The notes beneath the pieces were generated by a model. The model was not told the DNA's origin, did not search any database, and was given only the letters and a program-made list of their open reading frames with translations. A stretch of DNA of 5,366 nucleotides from the NCBI GenBank assembly GCA_947303535.1, contig CAMYYQ010000114.1, positions 1-5,366 of the forward strand. The letters run 5' to 3'. This DNA is from an uncultured Ruminococcus sp. Its GTDB lineage: Bacteria > Bacillota_A > Clostridia > Oscillospirales > Ruminococcaceae. Positions 1 to 5,025 of the stretch are shown here, one piece after another; within the stretch, counting starts at the first letter, position 1, and each line of letters starts with the position of its first letter. The position numbers and the translations under genes are program-made.

Positions 1-603
1 TACACAGCTTGTTGGATAGATATTTGAGTTTCTGCCGATAACAGTTCCCGGATTGAGAACACTGTTACAGCCCACTTCTACAAAATCCCCAAGCATTGCA
101 CCGATCTTCTTTATGCCTGTTTCGATCTTTTCATCGCCTGACTTGATAACTACATTAGTCTTGTCAGACTTTACATTTGAAGTTATGGAACCTGCTCCCA
201 TATGTGACTTATAGCCGAGGATACTGTCGCCGACATAGTTATAATGAGGTGTCTGAACGTTATCAAAAAGAATAACATTTTTAAGCTCTACAGAGTTTCC
301 AACAACACAGTTCTCGCCAACAAGTGCGCTTCCTCTGATGAATGCACCGTGACGCACCTCTGTACCTGCACCGATTATGCATGGTGAACCGAGATATGCT
401 GTTGAAAACACCTTTGCTGTCTTGTGTACCCATACATTTTCTGACGGGTTATCATATTCATCAGGACTCAGAGTTGCTCCGAGTTCGATAATAAAGCTGC
501 TTATTCCCTTTAAAGCTTCCCAAGGGTATGTAAAGCGGCTGAGGTATTCCTTTGCAGCTGTATGTGAAAGATCATACAGTTCTGATATCTTTACGTTGTC
601 CAT
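1..603 (-). CDS. GlmU-like left-handed beta-helix acyltransferase (partial, C-terminus beyond left edge)
   Basis: The frame is open for 201 codons from the ATG at 603 to the left edge, so the C-terminus is missing. After an N-terminal helical region (about residues 1-55), imperfect hexapeptide repeats typical of a left-handed beta-helix run from about residue 58 to the edge (for example IIGAGTEV, FIRGSALVG, VVGNSVE and the late VEVGCNSVLNPGTVIG). The stretch PHYNYVGDSILG followed by MGAGSIT (about residues 119-141) matches the GlmU C-terminal acetyltransferase domain. H120 sits where GlmU has its catalytic histidine. The nucleotidyltransferase domain of full-length GlmU is absent, so this is a stand-alone acyltransferase-like protein, probably cytosolic and acting on a sugar nucleotide or related acceptor. 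The substrate cannot be read from the sequence. The start is supported by CAGGAGT at 611-617, 7 nt upstream, and by a consensus promoter at 644-672. Such proteins are often annotated as UDP-N-acetylglucosamine pyrophosphorylase, which would overstate the activity because the uridylyl-transfer domain is missing. Confidence 0.8.
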   Translation of the reverse strand, partial: MDNVKISELYDLSHTAAKEYLSRFTYPWEALKGISSFIIELGATLSPDEYDNPSENVWVHKTAKVFSTAYLGSPCIIGAGTEVRHGAFIRGSALVGENCVVGNSVELKNVILFDNVQTPHYNYVGDSILGYKSHMGAGSITSNVKSDKTNVVIKSGDEKIETGIKKIGAMLGDFVEVGCNSVLNPGTVIGRNSNIYPTSCV

Positions 604-643
604 TTGTATCAACTCCTGAAAGTTCATAAATATTGCAAATACA

Positions 644-672
644 ATTATACTATCCATTCAGCCCAATGTCAA
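644..672 (-). promoter_or_regulatory. Consensus sigma-A promoter for the GlmU-like gene
   Basis: Read on the minus strand, TTGACA (672-667) is followed by a 17-bp spacer and TATAAT (649-644), an exact match to the housekeeping consensus at the optimal spacing. The start of transcription should fall near 637, giving a 5' leader of about 35 nt that contains the CAGGAGT ribosome binding site. No operator-like inverted repeat overlaps it, so strong constitutive expression is the simplest reading. Confidence 0.85.
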
Positions 673-708
673 GGAAAAATGACAAAAATACGCCTTTCTC
701 CCTGCTAC

Positions 709-737
709 TTTACAATTTCGTAAAAATATGGTAAAAT
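709..737 (+). promoter_or_regulatory. Extended -10 promoter for the SGNH esterase gene
   Basis: TTTACA (709-714), a 17-bp spacer, and TAAAAT (732-737) preceded by TGG (729-731) form a sigma-A promoter with an extended -10 element. An overlapping TATAAT at 737-742 is an alternative -10, but it has no good -35 at a normal distance. Transcription would start near 744, which puts a small hairpin (TGCAC at 744-748 pairing with GTGCA at 756-760) at the very 5' end of the message, a position that often stabilises mRNA. This promoter is back-to-back with the minus-strand promoter at 644-672. Confidence 0.6.
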
Positions 738-819
738 ATAATCTGCACTTTTATGGTGCAATTCTTTCCGCATAAGTATATGTGAAAAGTTTCCGATGTT
801 TACACAGGAAGTGTATAAA

Positions 820-1716
820 ATGAAAAACAAGCTTTTAAAACTGCTGAAATGTCCGATGTCATTACTGCTGATATTGATATCGCTGTCAGTATCCCTTTGC
901 CTTACTTCTTCTCTCGGACACGCAGAAAAAATAACAAATGACCGCGGTATTCTTTTTGAAGATGCTGTTGATGCAGCTGCTGAGATAATAAATGCTGAGT
1001 TTACCTGTCCGCCTACAACTGCCACCACAACTTCAGCAACCACTACAACCACAACTGTAACTACTACTTCAAAGTATGAAGTGTGTGAGCCTGCAAGACT
1101 CGCAGGGCAGTCCCCAAACAGCAAATTCTATCAGGAAAGGCTTGCTATCGCAGGCGACTCAATAACTCTCGGTCTGAATTACTACGGATTTATCCCCGAT
1201 ATGCATAGCATTGCAGGCGATTCGGTATCTATCTGGAACCTTGATTACTTTACATTTGACCTCGGCGGCGGTGAAATGGGCATGGTCGATGCAATAGACT
1301 ACGTTCACCCGAGACTGCTTTATATGTCAGTCGGTATGAACGATGTTAATCTAAACTATCCCGACCCGTATGTAGAACGTTACCGCGAAATAATTAAAGA
1401 GATCATAAAGCGTATGCCTGATATAAATATCGTTGTTGCTGCAATAACGCCTGTAAGTTCTGACTGCAATGTTGTACGAAACGATATCATTCGTGAATAC
1501 AATGCCGCACTTAAAAAGATGATAAAGGATATGGCGCTTCCACAGGTAGTCTTTTTTGACACATATTCCGTAGTCTGTGATAATGAACAGAATCTGAAAA
1601 ATGACTATTCATCAGGTGACGGAATGCACCTGTATATACCATGCTACAATGATATCCTTACAGCGCTGTTCGATTTCCTTGATACTACCGATTTCAAGCA
1701 ACGCCTCGGCGGATAA
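820..1716 (+). CDS. Secreted SGNH/GDSL-type hydrolase with Thr-rich linker
   Basis: This 298-residue exported protein probably cleaves an ester (acetyl or acyl) bond, for instance on a polysaccharide, outside the cell. Residues 1-35 form a signal peptide: a Lys-rich start, a Leu/Ile/Ser hydrophobic core and GHA-E as a likely signal peptidase I site. Residues 66-84 are a low-complexity linker with 14 Thr, typical of modular extracellular proteins. The catalytic domain follows. IAGDSITLG gives nucleophile S114 (block I), VGMND holds the block III Asn (N174), and DGMH gives D267 and H270 (block V), completing an SGNH-type catalytic set. No dockerin, carbohydrate-binding module or sortase signal is seen, so it is probably a free secreted enzyme. 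The start at 820 is preferred over the in-frame ATG at 796 because AGGAAG (806-811) lies 8 nt upstream and because it gives a normal signal peptide. The gene appears monocistronic, with its own promoter and a terminator right after the stop. The substrate is unknown. Confidence 0.85.
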   Translation: MKNKLLKLLKCPMSLLLILISLSVSLCLTSSLGHAEKITNDRGILFEDAVDAAAEIINAEFTCPPTTATTTSATTTTTTVTTTSKYEVCEPARLAGQSPNSKFYQERLAIAGDSITLGLNYYGFIPDMHSIAGDSVSIWNLDYFTFDLGGGEMGMVDAIDYVHPRLLYMSVGMNDVNLNYPDPYVERYREIIKEIIKRMPDINIVVAAITPVSSDCNVVRNDIIREYNAALKKMIKDMALPQVVFFDTYSVVCDNEQNLKNDYSSGDGMHLYIPCYNDILTALFDFLDTTDFKQRLGG

Positions 1717-1752
1717 AAAATCAAGCCTGAGAGGTCAGCCTCTCAGGCTTTT
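1715..1752. terminator. Bidirectional intrinsic terminator between convergent genes
   Basis: A perfect 12-bp stem (1723-1734 pairs with 1739-1750) closes a TCAG loop. On the plus strand the stem ends in a short T-run (1749-1752). On the minus strand it is followed by G, A and six T (complement of A1715-A1720), a better terminator tail. It therefore ends both the esterase message and the his message. It is very compact: it starts 4 nt beyond the hisE stop, and the minus-strand T-tract overlaps the TAA of the esterase gene. Confidence 0.9.
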
Positions 1753-1754
1753 CA

Positions 1755-2093
1755 TCATGTATTCTTGTCAACTTCGTGGAACTTCTTGAGATTGCCGATT
1801 TTCTCGTTTCTCTCGTCAAGTACTCTCTCAACGTCAGACCAGTCAAGTCCCTGATTTGCGCAAAGTACCATTACATGGTAAAGAAGATCGTTTATCTCGT
1901 TCATAAGCTCGTTGTTATCGCCGTTTTTTGCTGCGATAACTGTCTCTGTAGCTTCCTCGCCTACCTTCTTGCATATCTTATCTACACCTTTTTCAAAAAG
2001 GTAGCAGGTATAAGAATTTTCAGCAGCAGTTCCGTTCTCGAACTGCTTTTTTCTTTCCTTGATAACTTCAAAAATTTCCTGATAAACTGTCAT
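1755..2093 (-). CDS. hisE: Phosphoribosyl-ATP pyrophosphatase HisE
   Basis: This 112-residue cytosolic enzyme does the second step of histidine biosynthesis, hydrolysing phosphoribosyl-ATP to phosphoribosyl-AMP and pyrophosphate. It belongs to the all-alpha MazG-like NTP pyrophosphatase group. The metal-binding motifs are visible: GEEATE (E46, E47, E50) and, on the next helix, E66 and D69 within NEINDLLYH. Length is normal for a stand-alone HisE, so here HisE and HisI are separate proteins and not the HisIE fusion found in enterobacteria. The frame stays open upstream, but the ATG at 2093 is chosen because CTCCTTT at 2101-2107 (AAAGGAG on the coding strand) lies 7 nt before it and the family's N-terminus begins here. 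The longer reading would run into a palindromic repeat. It is the last gene of the his train and ends at the bidirectional terminator. Confidence 0.95.
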   Translation of the reverse strand: MTVYQEIFEVIKERKKQFENGTAAENSYTCYLFEKGVDKICKKVGEEATETVIAAKNGDNNELMNEINDLLYHVMVLCANQGLDWSDVERVLDERNEKIGNLKKFHEVDKNT

Positions 2094-2120
2094 ATTATTA
2101 CTCCTTTGCATTATAAATAA

Positions 2121-2149
2121 CGGGCTGTCGTGGACGCCAGCCCCTACAA
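2121..2149. repeat. Palindromic intergenic element between hisI and hisE
   Basis: Within the 95-bp hisI-hisE gap, 2122-2143 is an imperfect palindrome. GGGCTG (2122-2127) pairs with CAGCCC (2138-2143), and after one mismatch CGT (2129-2131) pairs with ACG (2134-2136). On the coding strand it is preceded by TTGTAG, so it reads TTGTAGGGGCTG...CAGCCCG. From memory this resembles the short TGTAGGGGC...GCCCG palindromes scattered between genes in many gut Clostridia. No T-run follows on the minus strand, so it is not a good terminator. A role in message stability or processing is possible. Confidence 0.55.
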
Positions 2150-2160
2150 GCATTTTTTCG

Positions 2161-2177
2161 GGCGGATATTATACGCC
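2161..2177. repeat. Small second inverted repeat in the hisI-hisE gap
   Basis: GGCG (2161-2164) can pair with CGCC (2174-2177) across a 9-nt AT-rich centre that adds a few weak A-T pairs. It sits 17 bp from the larger palindrome at 2122-2143 and about 11 bp after the hisI stop. No T-run follows it on the minus strand (AAAAAA follows instead), so it does not look like a terminator. It may be part of the same inserted element or chance. Confidence 0.3.
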
Positions 2178-2188
2178 ACTGCATATTT

Positions 2189-2533
2189 TTATTCTTCGGA
2201 ATTATAGATCTCGTTGAAAAAGCAGCTGTAACTGCCTGTGTGGCAGGCAACACCTGTCTGCTCAACATTTACAAGCAGTGTATCGTTATCGCAGTCGCCG
2301 TATATGGAGACAACCTTCTGCAAATGTCCCGAAGTTGCACCCTTGTTCCAGTACTCCTGACGTGAGCGGCTCCAGAACCATGTATAGCCTGTTTCAAGAG
2401 TCTTTTTCAGGCTCTCCTTGTTCATATACGCAAGCATAAGAACTGTCTTTGTATTGACCTCATAGCATATCGCAGGGATAAGCTCGCCCTTTACGAAGAA
2501 TTTGTCAAGATCGTTAATGTCTATCTTTACCAT
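2189..2533 (-). CDS. hisI: Phosphoribosyl-AMP cyclohydrolase HisI
   Basis: This 114-residue cytosolic metalloenzyme does the third step of histidine biosynthesis, opening the adenine ring of phosphoribosyl-AMP to give ProFAR. The family signatures are intact: MLAYMN (33-38), [18 protein letters not shown] (53-70), DCDNDTLL (80-87) and [11 protein letters not shown] (95-105). Within these, D80, D82 and D84 are the expected magnesium-site aspartates, and C81, C97 and C104 have the 16- and 7-residue spacing expected of the zinc ligands. The length is that of a single-domain HisI. The ATG at 2533 has AAAGGT on the coding strand (2541-2546) 7 nt upstream. It lies 17 bp after the deaminase gene and is followed by the longest gap in the train, with a palindrome, before hisE. 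Confidence 0.96.
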   Translation of the reverse strand: MVKIDINDLDKFFVKGELIPAICYEVNTKTVLMLAYMNKESLKKTLETGYTWFWSRSRQEYWNKGATSGHLQKVVSIYGDCDNDTLLVNVEQTGVACHTGSYSCFFNEIYNSEE

Positions 2534-2550
2534 AGTATTTACCTTTCATT

Positions 2551-2949
2551 TCAGTAATCTATCCACCACTCGGGAGTTATTTCGCCAAGTGTAATTACCT
2601 TGCCCTTGCTGTAGTCCAGCATTATCTCGATATCCTTGTAGCTTTCAGGCATCAGCTGTACCATAAGCTCACGGCAAGCGCCGCAGGGAGCTCCCTTGCC
2701 CTCAACCGGGGGTATACAAAGTATCTTTTCGATCTCGTTCTCGCCGTTGGTTATCATATTGAATATGGCGTTTCTCTCAGCGCATATCCCAAGCGTTGAA
2801 CAAGTGTCGATACATACGCCTGTGTATATCTTTCCTGATTTACTCAGCACAGCTGCCGAAACATCTCCTGCTGTAACATAATCGGATATACGACGCGGTG
2901 AAAGTACAGCCTTAGCCGCCGCATACATTTCTTCCCATATCTTTTCCAT
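2551..2949 (-). CDS. Cytidine deaminase-like zinc deaminase
   Basis: This 132-residue protein has the zinc-dependent nucleoside deaminase core. CAERNAIF gives zinc ligand C56 and proton-shuttling E58, and PCGACRE gives zinc ligands C89 and C92. Length matches the small homotetrameric cytidine or blasticidin-S deaminase class. The segment before CAE reads GVCIDTCSTLGI, whereas Bacillus-type cytidine deaminase has an N-x-E-N motif that holds the ribose. By position, V45 and I47 replace that Asn and Glu. The substrate may therefore not be cytidine, so I give no cdd symbol. The ATG is 3 bp after the hisF stop and only a weak ribosome binding site (AAGATAAG) is visible, so translation is probably coupled to hisF. 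It has no known role in histidine synthesis; co-transcription may be incidental, or it may act on a nucleoside or base linked to purine turnover. Confidence 0.85.
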   Translation of the reverse strand: MEKIWEEMYAAAKAVLSPRRISDYVTAGDVSAAVLSKSGKIYTGVCIDTCSTLGICAERNAIFNMITNGENEIEKILCIPPVEGKGAPCGACRELMVQLMPESYKDIEIMLDYSKGKVITLGEITPEWWIDY

Positions 2950-2952
2950 AGC

Positions 2953-3708
2953 TTATCTTACTATAACGCCCTTGCCGCGGCAGTAATCCTTGACTTCGCC
3001 GACAGTAAGCTCCTTGAAGTGGAAAAGAGAAGCCGCAAGTGCTGCTGTAGCTCCAGTTTTCTCGAAAACTTCGTAGAAATCGTTTATCTTGCCTGCTCCG
3101 CCACTGGCGATAACAGGTATAGAGCAGTTGTCGCATACAGCTTTGAGCATTGGTATATCGAAGCCTTCCTTAGTACCGTCTGCGTCAATGGAGTTGAGGC
3201 ATATCTCACCTGCACCAAGCTTTTCGATAGTGTGTACCCAGTCGATAAGGTCGATACCCATATCCTTGCGTCCACCGTTAATGTAGACAGTCCATTTATT
3301 ATCGGCTATCTTCTTTGCGTCGATACCTACGCAGATACACTGGCTTCCGAATATGTCTGCGCCGTCCTTGATGAGCTGCGGATTCTGTACAGCCTGAGAG
3401 TTTACAGACACCTTGTCAGCACCTGCTCTCAGCGCCTCACGGATATCGTCAACGGTCTTGATTCCACCACCGACTGTAAGCGGTACGAAAACCTTTTTGG
3501 CTGTATCTCTTACTACATCGAGGAAAACTCCGCGTCCCTCAAATGAAGCAGTTATATCATAGAATACTATCTCATCTGCGCCCTGCTTGTTGTACTCTTC
3601 AGCACACTCAACAGGATCGCCTACGTCACGTACTCCCTCAAAATTAACGCCCTTTACGACCTTGCCGTTTCTTACATCAAGGCAAGGGATTATTCTCTTT
3701 GCAAGCAT
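2953..3708 (-). CDS. hisF: Imidazole glycerol phosphate synthase cyclase subunit HisF
   Basis: This 251-residue (beta/alpha)8-barrel protein is the cyclase half of imidazole glycerol phosphate synthase. It takes ammonia from the glutaminase HisH and converts PRFAR to imidazole glycerol phosphate and AICAR, the fifth step of histidine synthesis and a link to purine synthesis. Catalytic D11 (IIPCLDV) and D130 (GIDAK) fall at the positions known for HisF. Phosphate-binding turns TVGGGI (78-83) and IASGGAG are present, and K99 lies at the ammonia gate facing HisH. Length is normal. The ribosome binding site AAGGAAG (3716-3722 on the plus strand) is 7 nt from the ATG and overlaps the stop codon of the upstream membrane protein gene. 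The partner hisH is not in the window. Confidence 0.97.
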   Translation of the reverse strand: MLAKRIIPCLDVRNGKVVKGVNFEGVRDVGDPVECAEEYNKQGADEIVFYDITASFEGRGVFLDVVRDTAKKVFVPLTVGGGIKTVDDIREALRAGADKVSVNSQAVQNPQLIKDGADIFGSQCICVGIDAKKIADNKWTVYINGGRKDMGIDLIDWVHTIEKLGAGEICLNSIDADGTKEGFDIPMLKAVCDNCSIPVIASGGAGKINDFYEVFEKTGATAALAASLFHFKELTVGEVKDYCRGKGVIVR

Positions 3709-3720
3709 TTTCTCACTTCC

Positions 3721-4287
3721 TTAAAAATTGTTTCTTATTATCTTTACGAATATCACCACTGCAATTAATAATATCTCAGCAGTGATTATATACTTTTTAG
3801 ACTTTTTCAGCCTTACTTTGCTGTCAGCTGCCAGAAAAGCTCCAATTATTATCACAAATGGCAGAGTCTGAAACTCCCTTATAGGTATACAGAATGTGAA
3901 CATTCTGATCTGATGTATCACACAGTGTGCCCATATGGCATAGAATACTGCCCAGAACAGCTTCATAGCATCAAGAGCTGCAATAACAGTTATCCTTATG
4001 AACCTGTCATCTTCTTCACTTAACTTCTTGCCGATACGCTTTATCTTTTGGACTGCTATCTGAGCTAAAGTGAATATTCCCACAAGTCCGAAGCCCGCTA
4101 TAAACGGGAAGAAAGCCAGCCATTTTGAAGCGTAAACATCAAATTCGTTGTCCTCACCGTAATGTATGCCTATCTGTTCGGTGAAATCCCCGTAAACTGC
4201 AAGCATATACATGATATACACGGTAAGCATACCGAATGAAATGATATTTACCGCTGTATGAAGCTTTTTAAAAGCCTTTTCATTCAT
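3721..4287 (-). CDS. DUF1648-like integral membrane protein inside the his gene train
   Basis: This 188-residue protein has about five hydrophobic segments (near residues 12-31, 57-79, 98-120, 140-153 and 164-184), so it should be an integral membrane protein. Residues 36-57 (TEQIGIHYGEDNEFDVYASKW) follow the DUF1648 pattern of I-x-x-H, a G/D-rich turn and a final S-K before a membrane helix; this domain is found in SdpI-like and other small Firmicute membrane proteins. The domain call is by eye. The ATG at 4287 lies inside the end of hisA (8-bp overlap) with at best a weak ribosome binding site, so translation is probably coupled to hisA. An in-frame TTG at 4299 is a less likely start. hisF follows after 12 bp. 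Its function is unknown; a membrane protein is not expected in histidine synthesis, so a role in transport, immunity or envelope stress is possible but unsupported. Confidence 0.8.
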   Translation of the reverse strand: MNEKAFKKLHTAVNIISFGMLTVYIMYMLAVYGDFTEQIGIHYGEDNEFDVYASKWLAFFPFIAGFGLVGIFTLAQIAVQKIKRIGKKLSEEDDRFIRITVIAALDAMKLFWAVFYAIWAHCVIHQIRMFTFCIPIREFQTLPFVIIIGAFLAADSKVRLKKSKKYIITAEILLIAVVIFVKIIRNNF

Positions 4288-5005
4288 TTGAATACTCAAT
4301 TGCTTCTTTGAGATTTAAAGTACCCTTGTATATGGACTTTCCGCATATTGTACCGTAAAGTCCCATTTCCTTGCAGGCAACGATGTCGTCCATTGTATGG
4401 ACTCCGCCGCTTGCAACGATATTTGCTCTGCCTTCTGTAGCGTCAGCAAGCTTTTTGAGCTGCTCGCGGTTTACTCCCGAGAGAGTACCGTCCTTGGAAA
4501 TATCCGTGAAAATAAAGTACTTCACGCCTGATTCTATCATCTTATTTGCAAGGTCGATATAATGAACATCGGAGCTTTCGAGCCAGCCCTCTGTAGCAAC
4601 CATTTCATTCATTGCATCTATCCCAACTACTATCTTTTCACTGCCGAATTTTTCAACAGCTTCGCAGACGAGCTTAGGGTTTTTAAGTGCTACAGATCCG
4701 AGTATCACCCTTGTGATACCCATATCAAGGTATTCCTTGATCGTCTGTATACTCCTGATGCCGCCGCCAAGCTCGACCTTTAAGTTAGTTTTCTCGGCAA
4801 CATCGGTATATATCTTTGTGTTGACAGGTCTGCCCTCTTTTGCACCGTCAAGGTCTACCATGTGTATCCACTCTGCTCCTGCTGCCTCAAAGCTTTTTGC
4901 AGTTTCGAGATAGTCGGAAGCAACCTTTTCGACTGTGGAAAAGTCACCCTTGAAAAGGCGGACGCAGTTGCCGTCCTTAATGTCTATTGCAGGGAAAATT
5001 ATCAT
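4280..5005 (-). CDS. hisA: ProFAR isomerase HisA
   Basis: This 241-residue (beta/alpha)8-barrel protein does the fourth step of histidine synthesis, the Amadori isomerisation of ProFAR to PRFAR, and is homologous to HisF. Catalytic D8 (FPAIDIK) and D130 (VGIDAM) are in place. Phosphate-binding turns ELGGGIR (78-84) and VASGGV (197-202) and the conserved TDISKDGT (167-174) are intact. TDISKDGT fits bacterial HisA better than TrpF or HisF. Nothing suggests the dual HisA/TrpF enzyme PriA, which is mainly actinobacterial. A strong ribosome binding site (AGAGGAGA on the coding strand, 5012-5019) lies 6 nt before the ATG. The gene follows the PNPOx-like gene by 20 bp and overlaps the next gene by 8 bp. 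Confidence 0.97.
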   Translation of the reverse strand: MIIFPAIDIKDGNCVRLFKGDFSTVEKVASDYLETAKSFEAAGAEWIHMVDLDGAKEGRPVNTKIYTDVAEKTNLKVELGGGIRSIQTIKEYLDMGITRVILGSVALKNPKLVCEAVEKFGSEKIVVGIDAMNEMVATEGWLESSDVHYIDLANKMIESGVKYFIFTDISKDGTLSGVNREQLKKLADATEGRANIVASGGVHTMDDIVACKEMGLYGTICGKSIYKGTLNLKEAIEYSNE

Positions 5006-5025
5006 AATCTATCTCCTCTGTTTTC

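Noticed and set aside
744..765. Small hairpin in the esterase leader as an attenuator or riboswitch
   Set aside because: Only a 5-bp stem with no proper T-run and no conserved aptamer features; more simply a 5'-end stem-loop.
1015..1071. Thr tract as a phase-variable simple repeat
   Set aside because: The Thr codons are mixed (ACA, ACT, ACC) and interrupted by Ala, Ser and Val, so no pure tandem DNA unit exists for slippage.
705..1124. Minus-strand open frame of 139 codons with a Val-rich run
   Set aside because: It is the antisense of the esterase start; the Val-rich run is the reverse of the Thr-rich linker. No ribosome binding site or family pattern.
1776..2120. Plus-strand open frame of 114 codons antisense to hisE
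   Set aside because: It mirrors hisE and its hydrophobic look comes from the complement of acidic and Lys codons.
2094..2153. A longer HisE beginning at 2153
   Set aside because: The extra 20 codons run through the palindromic repeat and the real ribosome binding site, and do not resemble HisE N-termini.
2110..2173. Two TATAAT hexamers on the minus strand (2115-2110 and 2173-2168) as possible promoters for hisE
   Set aside because: Neither has an acceptable -35 at 16-18 bp (GGCGTC and AAGAAT), and the first would start transcription inside the ribosome binding site.
3019..3546. Plus-strand open frame of 175 codons antisense to hisF
   Set aside because: hisF is unmistakable on the other strand with all its motifs; the antisense frame has no ribosome binding site and no recognisable domain.
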